Of a DNA stretch of 64,000 nucleotides, positions 55,326 to 64,000 are shown piece after piece. Source of the DNA: Macrothele yani. Lineage: Eukaryota; Arthropoda; Arachnida; Araneae; Macrothelidae. The stretch covers positions 135,410,749 to 135,474,748 of the forward strand of contig CM077011.1 in NCBI GenBank assembly GCA_039090855.1, written 5' to 3'. Position 1 is the first letter of the stretch. The number at the start of each line of letters is the position of its first letter. Below the pieces are notes generated by a model. That model was not told the DNA's origin, did no database searches, and worked only from the letters and a program-made list of their open reading frames with translations. The translations under genes and the position numbers were made by a program.

Positions 55326-55506
55326 GTTGTGCTCGTCTTGCACTTCTAAATAGGCACACCTAGGACGTCATGATACGAATTCTAAGAGCAGGACTGACTT
55401 TAGCGGAAAACCAGACGGATCTTCAGATGTGAATACACAAATCTCGAGAACCATAAGCAGGTCTCTATCAGGATCATTTTCTACTCACTTCCTAACTGTA
55501 TTAGCG

Positions 55507-56699
55507 CTTACACTGATAAGCCATTATATTATGACAACCCCCAGCCTAGATAAATGAGCTCGCCTGGAGACCGAACGGTGGCGCAGGTGAAGTTCACAGA
55601 GCAGTATATATACAATCCGAGAACTGGCTTTCAGTTAGTAGAGCGTTCGGAGTCAGAATGGGAAAAAGCTGCCGATTTATCGGAGTTTGATAAAGGGCAA
55701 ATCGTGATGACACGTTGCCTGGGAACCGCGATATCGGAAACGGCGGTGCTTGTGGGTTGTTCGCGTGACGCTGTAGTGACTACGTATCAAAAGTGGCGCA
55801 CAGATAGCCAAACAAACGAACAGTCGTCCAACTGTGTGTCGTCCGCAGCTCATTAATGCCAGAGGGGAGCGGAGACTTTCGCGCATTGTTCACGGCGACC
55901 GCAGCGCCACAGTGCAACAAATCACCCGCAGCTACAATAGTGGGATAAGGGCAATGTGTCCCAGTACACAGTTCATCGCATCCTTCTGCGCATGGACCTG
56001 CGTAGCCAAATACCCAGCCGGGACCAAATGCTCACTACACGTCATCGCCAACAACGCATGAAATGGGCCAAAGATAATCAAAATCGACCCGTAGATGATT
56101 GGAAGAAAGTGACCTGGTCTAACAAATCAAATACCTGGTGCATCACGAAGACGACCGAGCGCGGATACGCTGATTACCAACGGCGACTATGGCACCTGGA
56201 TGGATACAGTCTGGCGCAGCAGTGTGGGGGCCTAAAGTGCTGCCCCGGAAACAGTCCGGCGCAGCACTTTAGGCCCCGTTAGCAAAATCCCTGACAGCTG
56301 TCAGGTATCTGAACATCGTTGCGGACCAAGTTCACCCATTCATGGCAACTGTTTTCCCTGCTTGTGGTGGCTATTACCAACAGGAATAGTGCGTCATGTC
56401 ACACTGCCAGAATCGTCAAGGAGTGATTCGAGGAACATACTGGTGACTTTCTGATGTTAATGCCCTGGCCTCCAAATTCACCTGGCATGAACCCAATCCG
56501 AGATTTGTGGTTCGACTTGGAAAAGTGGGTTCGCGGGAACTGGAGGATCTGCTGTTGACATTATGGTACCAGATACTCCAGGATACCTGTCGCCACCTCA
56601 TCAAATCGATGCCTCACCGAGTGGCCGCTGTTTTGCAATTTAAAGGAGGTCATACAGCTTATTAGGTAGATGTTCATAATCTAATGGCTCATTATGTGT
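55507..56699 (+). mobile_element. Tc1-like element with TIRs, broken transposase
   Basis: Same family as 48461-49667: start aagccattatattatgac and end, inverted, aatgagccattagattatga. Transposase parts: [20 protein letters not shown] (HTH, 55686), HRQQRMKWAKDNQN..DDWKKVTWSNKS (first Asp changed to Asn, about 56040-56125), and the domain end TLMPWPPNSPGMNPIRDLWF (about 56450, catalytic Glu changed). A 16-bp inverted duplication (56227-56277) sits in the core. Inactive. Confidence 0.88.
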
Positions 56700-56819
56700 T
56701 TATTTTCTACGCCAATAAATTGGATCACTAGTACAGCGTTACTATTTACTATCGTCCTTGTAGGCTACCATATCTCTCACTGATGTTCTCCTATCATCAT
56801 TGTATTATAATGGTCGTCA

Positions 56820-57215
56820 TTTCAAACATTCCAAATCCACTGCATGATGAAGGTTCCCCCAAGTCTTTCTCCGTAATTCTCTGTTCTTGAGCAATGCTCT
56901 TCCACATAGCTCTGACATACTTTGCAATTCTATTCGCACATCTCCAACCTTGTCTTCTTCTGGGTATTTTCTTGTCGCATGGATTTCAGACTTGTACTCC
57001 AGTCACCCAACGGTAATCAGTTGTTCTAGCAATATGCCCAACCTTTTGCCACTCGAGGGTCTTTACTTTGATCAGAATGTGATCCACACTTCTCACTTTC
57101 CTGATCCGTGAGTTTCTTTTTCTAACTTTATTGGTTGCACCCAACATCTATATCTATCCATGCTCCTTTGAGTTTGTCCGCAGTCTCTGAAAGTGGTTTT
57201 TTAGTTGTGGTCCAT
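56820..57215 (-). mobile_element. LINE 3' fragment
   Basis: Minus strand: WVTGVQV.NPCDKKIPRRRQ, QRSMDRYRCWVQP and GKCEVWITF match the family of 23110-23506, and ccaagtctttctccgtaatt on the plus strand matches too. 5'-truncated, frames broken. Confidence 0.7.
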
Positions 57216-57519
57216 GTTTCTGATCCGCTTCTGGTACGATTGGTTCAATGCCGATTAGTCCCATTCCGTTTCGCCCAAAGGGACGATTGGTCTAATGGTG
57301 GAATTAGTCCAATTCCGTCCGATCTGTTCGAGGTGCTACTCGTACGAAACAAAGCTCATCCGCCATGATTGTGTCTTCCGTGTGGTATGAAAGTACCGAT
57401 AGCCAAAAGAATGTAAGATAATATTACATTTCATGCGTAATATTATGGTTATAGATTATTTTTACGTAATCGCTTTTTCCGCTTTCCAACCGTAGGTTGA
57501 AGAAGCGTATATCCTCCAG

Positions 57520-58165
57520 CTTTGTCCGTCTGTCTGTCTGTCCGTCCGTCTGTCTTTCCGCACAATAACTCGAGTAAAAATGGTTCGATTTTGATAAAAA
57601 TTTTCGTATGTGGTATAGGGGACCACCTGGGGACGAACCCTATTGAAAACGGACGAAATGGGGTCAAAGGTCACATAGGAGCGGGATCCACTCCATCGCC
57701 CTTATGCGTCATAACTTGCGTAAATATGGTTCGATTTCGATGAAACTTTAGTATGTGGTAGGGGACAACCTAAGAACGAACCTATTGAAAATGGGCGAAA
57801 TGGGGTCAAAGGTCAGGACACAGGAGCAGGATCCATTCCATCACCCTTATGCGTCATAACTTACGTAAAAATGCTTCGATTGCGACAAAACGTTAGTATG
57901 TTGTTCCGGAGGTACACTAAACCGGTTCTGTTGAATGTCATCGAAATCGGGTCAAAGGCCTGGACACAGGAGCGATATTTATTCTACAGCCATTATCTTC
58001 ATAACTTGACTAAAAATGCTTCGATTGCGACAAAATTTTATCATGTTGTTCCAGAGTTACACTGGACCGGTTCTTTTGAATATCATCAAAATGGGGTCAA
58101 AGGTCAGGGCACAGGAGCGATACTTATTCCACAGCCATTATCTTCATAAGTTGAGTAATGATTTC
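57520..58165 (+). repeat. 145-bp tandem repeat with DR1-like half-sites
   Basis: After tgtccgtctgtctgtctg, four units start tggttcgatt/tggttcgatt/tgcttcgatt/tgcttcgatt at 57581, 57727, 57872 and 58018. Each holds gggtcaaaggtca (57661, 57803, a decayed one at 57949, 58094), an aggagc(g/a)-ggat or gatat stretch and cat(a/c)acttgcgtaaa. A fragment lies at 35563-35650. Confidence 0.9.
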
Positions 58166-58308
58166 TGGTATGTTGGAAAGCCTATCATAATCAATACATT
58201 GCATGATTTTACTAACTTGTTCCTTCTTATACTGTCCTCACTGCCGTATGAAGTCATAAGCGTAGCCAAGATGGGAGGGTTCTCGGGTCCGGACTCACTG
58301 CCGTATGA

Positions 58309-58492
58309 AGTCATGAGCAACTCAATGGGCTATAGGCAGTCGCCTGTCTCTAATTTAGGGTCACTGGTTCCAGGGAAGGGAGAAAGCCAGTGCCGTAAGA
58401 CAAACATGACATCCATTCCTCACCGGGATTCGACGAACAGTATAAGCCGATTCTACGAAGAGTCATAAGCCAGAGCTTAGACCACTGCGCCA
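58309..58492 (-). mobile_element. SINE-A copy (minus)
   Basis: gagcaactcaatgggctata, gggtcactggttccagggaa, cctcaccgggattcgac and cttagaccactgcgccacca. The antisense T-arm is disturbed (ggattcgacgaacagtataa). Ends directly in the 20-bp minisatellite. Confidence 0.85.
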
Positions 58493-58612
58493 CCATCTAT
58501 GTACCTTGCTGTTCATCTATGTACCTTGCTGTTCATCTATGTACCTTGCTGTTCATCTATGTACCTTGCTGTTCATCTATGTACCTTGCTGTTCATCTAT
58601 GTACCTTGCTGT
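58493..58612. repeat. 20-bp minisatellite, six units
   Basis: catctatgtaccttgctgtt repeated six times without change at exact 20-bp steps (gtaccttgct at 58501, 58521, 58541, 58561, 58581, 58601). Confidence 0.97.
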
Positions 58613-58731
58613 CGTTGAAACACAAAATGTATATACTGTATAGATGTACTGTATTTGTCAACCAAGTCCAATATATGTTCAATGCATATGTCACTGTATC
58701 TGTCAAACAAGTCCAATAAATAATTTAATGC

Positions 58732-58748
58732 TTTAAACCTCCAATCAA

Positions 58749-58781
<33 letters not shown>

Positions 58782-58783
58782 TA
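58732..58783 (+). mobile_element. SINE-A 3' tail with (AAT)n
   Basis: ctttaaacctccaatcaaaa, the SINE-A 3' end, followed by about ten aat repeats. The rest of the element is absent. Confidence 0.6.
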
Positions 58784-58950
58784 ACACATAAGATCTGTAT
58801 TTGAATAGATGTAAATCCAATAATTCAAGATTTCACTGAACATAAGTGAATGCGAGGCACAAAATTCTCTGTCTTTTGATGCCTTTTTGTGATGCTTGCA
58901 AAGAAAGGCATGTCGATTGTAGAATATATCTTTCTCTCTTTTCTTTACAG

Positions 58951-59244
58951 GTATGCCTCTGTATGATTGCTGCGTCATGGATTTCGTCGTTCGCCGTGTA
59001 TTCTGCACTGATTTATCCTCAGGCTCAGTATTTCTTTGACCCAAATGGGATCTTAACGTGCGAACCATATTATGCCACAAAGGATATCATCATCATAGCC
59101 GTGATACTATTTTACATCCCACCTCTCCTCGTCGTCATTTACTGTTACATATCCATTTTCTTTGTGGCGAAGAAACAGCTTGAAATGGGAAAATTAGCAG
59201 CCATTACAATATCCGCGCATGTCGAATGCGCATTGAGACCCAAG
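58951..59244 (+). CDS. Class A GPCR, exon coding TM4-TM5
   Basis: 98 codons, phase 0 at both sides (acceptor tctttacag, donor gtacca). TM4: VCLCMIAASWISSFAVYSA with the conserved Trp. ECL2: ILTCEPYYA with the Cys that pairs with TM3. TM5: IIIIAVILFYIPPLLVVIYCY with Pro and Tyr, then the start of intracellular loop 3 (AKKQLEMGKL). It continues the exon at 44247-44708 in order and frame. TM6 (CWxP) and TM7 (NPxxY) are not in the window and should follow to the right. Confidence 0.88.
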
Positions 59245-59344
59245 GTACCAATCTGATTCTACCCTCTCTTTAAAAATAATTTTGTTTGTTGTTGACAAAT
59301 TTGAAATTCTTCCGACTATATCGCTGTTCCTTTTACTCAAGAAG

Positions 59345-59770
59345 CTTTGAGAAGCCATAAGGAGGAAGAGACCGAACAAGAATCTGAAAATGATCCACAT
59401 TCTCCATGACAATGCGAGAACACACACGTCTTTGGCAACAACTCAGGCGATCAGCAAATTATGCTGGTCGGTGCTTCCCTATCCACCATACAGCCCAGAT
59501 CTGGCGCCCTCCTATTTCCACCTATTCTGTCCAATGAAGGACAGTCTCCGGGGACAACGATTTGATGACACGGACAAGGTGAAAGTCGTTGTGAAGAAGT
59601 GGGTACAACAGTCCACAACTGAATTTTTCCAAAGATGATTGGAGACTTGGGTTCAACGATGGGGCAAATGCATCACTTGTGATGGAGACTATATTGAGTA
59701 GTACTTTTGTATATAGCGAAAGAGTTACTCTACCAGCTGTGCAATTTGAACGACCTCTCTCAGTTAATAA
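59345..59770 (+). pseudogene. Mariner transposase remnant, 5'-truncated
   Basis: MIHILHDNARTHTSLATTQA (second catalytic Asp), LPYPPYSPDLAPSYFHLF (third Asp replaced by Tyr), MKDSLRGQRFDDTDKVK and FFQR. After the stop come WVQRWGKCITCDGDYIE and an end like gtgcaatttgaacgacctct. Lies just downstream of the GPCR exon, presumably in the next intron. Confidence 0.85.
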
Positions 59771-59864
59771 AAAAGTTATGCCCGCTTTAGCATTACTTTT
59801 GGTACAACACTCGCATTTGATCGCATTGTAAAAACCATAAAGCTTATGGTGAATATATTTTAAA

Positions 59865-60030
59865 TACGTGGAGATATGTAAATGTACGATGTTATCTCTC
59901 TGTCCACGTTATTTTTTTATAAACAACGAATAGCAACTGAAAAATTGTATATCGGACACCGCTGGGATCGAATCCCAGATCTCCCGATAACTAGCCGAGT
60001 GCGTTCGCTTTACGCTACGGTGCCAACAAT
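59865..60030 (-). mobile_element. SINE-D copy (minus), left arm of a palindrome
   Basis: aatacgtggagatatgtaaa tail, aaattgtatatcggacaccg, box B complement gggatcgaatcccag, and head end cgctttacgctacggtgcca. It pairs with the inverted copy at 60062-60215. Confidence 0.88.
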
Positions 60031-60061
60031 TCACAGCGCTATTCGTGGTTTATCAGTCAGC

Positions 60062-60215
60062 ATTTTTGGCACCGTAGCGTAAAGCGACCACACTCTGCTA
60101 GTTATCGAGAGATCTGGGGTTCGATCCCAGCGGTGTCGGATATACAATTTTTCAGTTGCTATTCGTTGTTTATAAAAAATAACGTGGACAGAGCGATGAC
60201 ATCGTACATTTCCAT
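60062..60215 (+). mobile_element. SINE-D copy (plus), right arm of a palindrome
   Basis: tttggcaccgtagcgtaaag (head), box B gggttcgatcccagc, gtgtcggatatacaattttt and ataacgtggacagagcgatg. Head-to-head with 59865-60030, about 35-40 bp apart. Confidence 0.88.
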
Positions 60216-60219
60216 AAAG

Positions 60220-60944
60220 CCTATGAAAATCAAAGTCATTTGACGACTCTGTCTGTTTATAAAAATTCTGATTCTAGATTAAGTGGAGTTCTTACAACTG
60301 AGAATCTGACACCAGTGTTTCAATATGGAACTCGTGAATTAATAGCGTATATTTGTTCGGATCCTAAGTACGTCCATTTCAACCAGACTCTTGAATATTG
60401 GTGACACATTTAGGATTCAATTCTTCTACGCTACGGAATAGTGAAACCACAAAGTTACGTTCCAGAGATTTATCAGTTTTTAAATCGCGCACATGTGTGT
60501 GAATCATGAAATGCGAAATGTTTTTTTTTCATCCAAATGGAAAGTAAACCACATACCTTTCTCTGAGATCAAAGTTCAACTTTGGCTGCGCCAAGAAGGA
60601 ACACACGAACGCTGTCTCAAATCTCCCAGAGTTGTGACTTACCGGGTTAAGTAAATATAAAAGGATCAAAAAACCGTATTTTCGATAATCTGAAATTCGA
60701 ATTTTAACGTATAATCGCAAAAAGCGTATAAATGAATTACGTATAACCGAGTTAAAAAAAAGCTATAAAAACTACGGTGAAATATCAGAACTGGCGCAGA
60801 ATTGCGTACAAAAGTGAAAAACATATAACTGAGAAACGTATAACTTTGCATTTCCAATAGTTGAATGGATGAATTTTTATTTAGAACTTTATCATACATG
60901 TTTCTGCAAATTTTCTGCATATTTGAAAATATCACTTTCCGATA
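60220..60944. other. No gene seen
   Basis: AT-rich sequence, presumably intronic if the GPCR continues to the right. Short frames without domain signature. No TM6/TM7 exon was found here. Confidence 0.4.
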
Positions 60945-62275
60945 GTATCAGGTAATCCCAGAAATACTGTCGTTTTTTCAACGAGTAAAGAAGAGAAACA
61001 AAAACGTACCTGGAACAGATGTTTTAATCCATATAATAAGTGCTCCCGGTAGTTACAACCTTCTCCCATCGATCGACAAGGATTTGAATCCCAGACTTTT
61101 AGAATTCCATGGGTTTCGATGCAAAAAAGGCAGAAAGAGTTCGGCCAAACATCCTCCGCATTTCGAAGTGTAGTCCCAGCAAGATGGTTTTGCAGGCTGA
61201 GAAAGAGGTGGTAGTCGATGTCAGAAGGGCCACCCCGGTGGCGCAGTGGTCTAAGACGATGGCCTTTGATCATTCGTCCAAAAGGGGTTCGAATCCCGGT
61301 GATGCATGGATGTTGTGTTTGTCTTACGGCACTGGCTCTTTCCCTTCCCTGGAACCAGTGACCCTAAATTAGGGACGGGCGACTGCTTATAGCACATTGA
61401 GTTGCTCATTGTGGTCGTTAAACCTCCAATCCAAAAAAAAAAAAAAAAAATGTCAGGGGAATATGCTGGATGCGAAAGTTTTCCCATCCGAAGTCCTACA
61501 ACGTGGCACTGGTCATTTTTGCTGTGTGTGGTTTTGCGTCGTTCTGCTGCAGCAGCACGCCTTTACGATTCACGAGTGCTGGACGTTTATCCTGCAAAGT
61601 AGTGCGTAGACGCTGCAGCTGCTGACAGTAGACTTCCCCTGTAATGGTTTTGTTGGGTGGCGGCAGCTCGTAATGGATTATGCCTTGCATATCCCACCAA
61701 ACAGACAATAAAACCTTTTGTGGGAAACGTCCTGGTTTCGCCACTGCTGCAGGCACATTTTCTTTCGGAAGCCACTGCCATTTACGCTTAATGTTGTGAT
61801 AAACAATCCATTTTTCATCGCCCGTGACAATTCTGTGCAAAAACGGCTCCCTTTTTTCACGGGTCAGCAAAGAAGTGCAAATGTCCACACGCTGTTGCAG
61901 CTGTTATGGAGTGAGATCATGGGGCACCGGCGTATCCAGTTTCGACACATAACCGAAGTACTGCAGATGCCGGTGAACAGTGGAATGGGTTGAATGAATA
62001 AGTGTGGCCAATTCTTCGACTGTTGCCTGCGGATTTCCCTCAACAGCAGCTTTCAGCACGTCGTCATCCAGCTCAACAGGTCGTCCGGGTCGATGCATAT
62101 CTTTGAGACTGGCGTCCCCCTTCTAAATTTCTGGAACCAGCGTTGACATTTCCTGACCTCCAGGGTACTCGGCACATATACGGCATTGATGTTTCGTGTT
62201 GCTACCGTTGCTGAATGTCGATGGTGGTACTCATACAGCATAATGTGCCTAATGTGGTCTTGTGACATTGCCATT
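60945..62275 (-). pseudogene. Mariner transposase (Mos1-like), split by SINE-A
   Basis: Minus strand, N to C. MAMSQDHIRHIMLYEYHHRH and RKCQRWFQKFR lie at 62274-62060. PGRPVELDDDVLKAAVEGNP and LIHSTHSTVHRHL (HTH) lie at 62098-61904. HRIVTGDEKWIVYHN (first Asp), RFPQKVLLSVWWDMQGIIHY and LLQQNDAKPHTA (second Asp) lie at 61888-61496. AYSPD follows, then the SINE, then DYHLFLSLQNHLAG (third Asp region, with the usual LAPS shortened) down to about 60950. Frameshifts and stops present. Confidence 0.9.
61218..61456 (+). mobile_element. SINE-A copy inserted in a mariner
   Basis: Head gtggcgcagtggtctaagac and box B gttcgaatccc; body and A run to 61450. The duplicated atgtcag (61218-61224 and 61450-61456) lies within the codons of the transposase SPD motif. 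Confidence 0.9.
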
Positions 62276-62279
62276 TCCT

Positions 62280-62870
62280 ATGCGGTTTAGGTACACAACG
62301 ACTGCACCTAGAACTCTCGTTTGCTGTCTCAAGTGATTTGAAGGTCTGCTTGCGTGATCCTTCTTATATTCACCGTGGTCGGCGTCATCGTCTGGGCACC
62401 AGGGGGCTCAATACTGTTGTTCTTGCGCGAAACATTACTTCTGGGATGACCTGATAATAAGCCTGTTCTGAGGCTTCGGACAAGCAAAATTATTGACATT
62501 TTTTTTAAATACGCATAAACATTTCTCTAATTTGCGATATATCCAAATGTCAAAATTCTGTAAAACACATTTACTCTGAATGCGTCGTGCTGTTGACACC
62601 ACAGCAAACCAACGAACTGAAAAGCGTGGTGTTTGCAGTAAGCCCCCTACCCCCGAATATCCCCCCCCCTTTTTTTTTGGTTGCTTAATTTCAGTCAAAA
62701 TTTTATTTTCTTATTTCTTATTTATCTTCTTAACCCTTTTTGAGTCCTCAAACGTCACGGGGGCCGATAAGCATCGCTTAACCGCGCGTAATAATATACA
62801 GTTACGCTACTGCGGATGAAGCATGAGTGGGGTGTTTACCCAATGGAGCTGTCCGTTCCCATGATCTATC
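62280..62870. other. No gene seen
   Basis: Likely the 5' end of the mariner on the left, then AT-rich sequence with a C run at 62662-62669 followed by a T run. Nothing coding. Confidence 0.4.
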
Positions 62871-62875
62871 ATTTA

Positions 62876-62930
62876 CCTGGAACCAGTGGTCCTAAATTAG
62901 GGACGGGCAACATCTTATGGTACTCTGAAT
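62876..62930 (+). mobile_element. SINE-A fragment
   Basis: cctggaaccagtggtcctaa and attagggacgggcaac are the middle of the SINE-A body. Only 55 bp remain, just upstream of a full copy. Confidence 0.7.
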
Positions 62931-62937
62931 TGCGCTT

Positions 62938-63150
62938 GGCCGCCCCGGTGGCGCAGTGGTCTAAGCGATGGCGTCCAAAAGGGGCCCGGTTTCAAATCCC
63001 GGTGAGGCATGGATGTTGTGCTTGCCTTACGGCACCGGCTCTCTCCCTTTCCTGGAACCAGTGACCCTAAATTAGGGACGGGCGCCTGCTTATATCCTAT
63101 TGAGTTGCTCACGGTGGTCGTTAAACCCCCCCCCCCCAAAAAAAAAACTG
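62938..63150 (+). mobile_element. SINE-A copy
   Basis: gccgccccggtggcgcagtg, a shortened anticodon region, box B changed (gtttcaaatccc), the body, and a tail in which a C run precedes the A run. Flanking tgcgc on both sides is only weak evidence of a duplication. Confidence 0.88.
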
Positions 63151-63520
63151 CGCGTCAAGGTAGTTACCTCTCTCCCCCGCCTCCCCCAAATGGTATGTCA
63201 TACAATCCGTACGGCAATCATTTACACTTGCTGTAAATGCAGGCTGTTAAGGGAGCAACCAGGTTAGAGTTTTAAGGATTAAGATCCCCTCCACAGCCTA
63301 GAGTAGCTTTTTTTTTTTTTTTTGGAATTTACAAATTCACATTTGCAATGCTATTTTCCTATCTCCTACAATTCTCGGTCAGTTTGATTCCGTTTCCCTC
63401 TGCATTAAGTGCATTAAGAGCTCATAAGAGGAAATTGTAAACGTTTTGAGTTCCCGCATGGTCAAGCTTTCAATCCACAGTGGGTAAGCTGACACACATT
63501 CAAAGTATAGGCCATCATAT
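63151..63520. other. No gene seen
   Basis: Short spacer with a T run at 63309-63323. No coding signal. Confidence 0.4.
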
Positions 63521-63539
63521 TATACCGTCCTTAGCTAGC

Positions 63540-64000
63540 TGTCTGACAGTTCTTCGATTCTGCGGCGGTACCAGTTTTTGTCCTTCGAGGCGAAGAACTC
63601 CTTCACATCAGCTGCCAGCTATTCCTGGTTGTTGAAGTACCGCTCACGAAGGAATTGGGCCATGGACCGGAACAAGTAATAATCCGACGGGGCAAGGTCC
63701 GGACTATATGCTGCGTGTGGCATCAGTTCAATACACTCATGTTCCTGGAGTTTTTTGCCCAGGTCGTTCGCGCGGTATGAGGCCGAGTGTTGTCCTGCTG
63801 TAGGAGATCGCGCTTTCTGGTCATCAGTGCCGAGTACTTCTCCTCCAAAACGGCATAATCCGCTCCAGCTGTTCAGAATAGAGGTTGGCGTTGATGGTCC
63901 GAACGTCTGGAACAAATTCGTAATGGATTATCCCCTCAAAATTCCACCAGACGCAGAGCATCATCTTGGGCTCAAAGCGCCCACGTTTTGCAACAGGAAG
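63540..64000 (-). pseudogene. Mariner transposase, cut by the window edge
   Basis: Minus strand from the edge: LPVAKRGRFEPKMMLCVWWN, GIIHYEFVPD and INANLYSEQLERI. After a frame change: LMPHAAYSPDLAPSDYYLF (third catalytic Asp), MAQFLRERYFNNQE, then FFASKDKNWYRRRIEEL near 63600-63550. The N-terminal half lies beyond 64000. At least one frameshift. Confidence 0.88.

Larger units (their letters stand above)
44709..58950 (+). other. GPCR intron, 14.2 kb, filled with mobile elements
   Basis: Donor gtaagaca at 44709 and acceptor ttctttacag ending 58950, both phase 0. The intron hosts a hAT-like element, SINE-E and SINE-B copies, three TIR-bounded Tc1 copies and one deleted derivative, a LINE-derived minisatellite and the 145-bp DR1-bearing array. 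The pairing of the two exons rests on phase, strand and TM order. Confidence 0.8.

Noticed and set aside
59390..59638. Extension of the GPCR gene
   Set aside because: The frame contains HDNA and YSPDLAPS motifs of mariner transposase, no membrane segments, and lies after a splice donor.
1..64000. Bacterial or phage defence system
   Set aside because: No operons, ribosome-binding sites or prokaryotic genes are present; all coding signals are eukaryotic transposons or a spliced receptor.

Overview
This is a stretch of animal nuclear DNA that is almost entirely transposon and repeat sequence. The tRNA-derived SINEs, Tc1/mariner elements (DD34E and DD34D types), Ty3/gypsy element, non-LTR retrotransposons, THAP-type fragment and spliced class A GPCR point to an invertebrate metazoan. 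I would guess an arthropod, perhaps a chelicerate, but the window itself does not prove this. Nothing bacterial or phage-like is present.

Host gene. The only convincing host gene is a rhodopsin-family GPCR on the + strand. Exon 44239-44708 encodes the extracellular N-terminus to TM3 with the DRY motif. Exon 58951-59244 encodes TM4 to TM5. The intron between them is 14.2 kb. The exon(s) for TM6 and TM7 must lie beyond the right edge.

Layout. 1-8 kb: tRNA-SINEs, a 70-bp tandem repeat, degraded Tc1/mariner transposases, one TIR-bounded Tc1 element (6304-7458) and hairpin DNA. 8.7-15.3 kb: a block bracketed by matching 28-bp terminal inverted repeats, holding a Tc1 remnant, a fragmented LINE (10.76-13.7 kb), a SINE with perfect 13-bp target duplications and a THAP-domain remnant. 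15.4-22.7 kb: a complete Ty3/gypsy element with two 693-bp LTRs, inserted in a SINE with a 4-bp duplication (AACT). 23-26.4 kb: a MITE hit by a LINE fragment, then sparse AT-rich DNA. 26.4-29.3 kb: an 87-bp satellite. This is split by a 1.5-kb repeat of unknown family (27496-29016), which recurs inverted at 33609-35400. Between them lies a second LINE whose endonuclease is broken by a 479-bp palindromic element. 35.4-44.2 kb: SINEs, a Tc1 remnant, two roughly 1.3-kb mariners and a minisatellite with 20-bp units nested in larger blocks. 44.2-59.2 kb: the GPCR with its TE-filled intron, including a nearly open Tc1 transposase (50585-51625), a minisatellite built from LINE coding sequence (52.7-54.0 kb) and a 145-bp tandem repeat that carries DR1-like nuclear-receptor half-sites. 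59.3-64 kb: three mariners and more SINEs.

SINE family names A to F are local labels. A starts gccgccccggtggcgcag and ends in poly-A. B is gcgtagctcagttggg-type. C has ggccgctgtggtgcag. D has ggcaccgtagcgtaaag. E has gcgggtggcctagtggg. F is a single Leu/Ser-like copy. Relative ages are inferred from which element interrupts which. All translations, identities and boundaries were read by eye.
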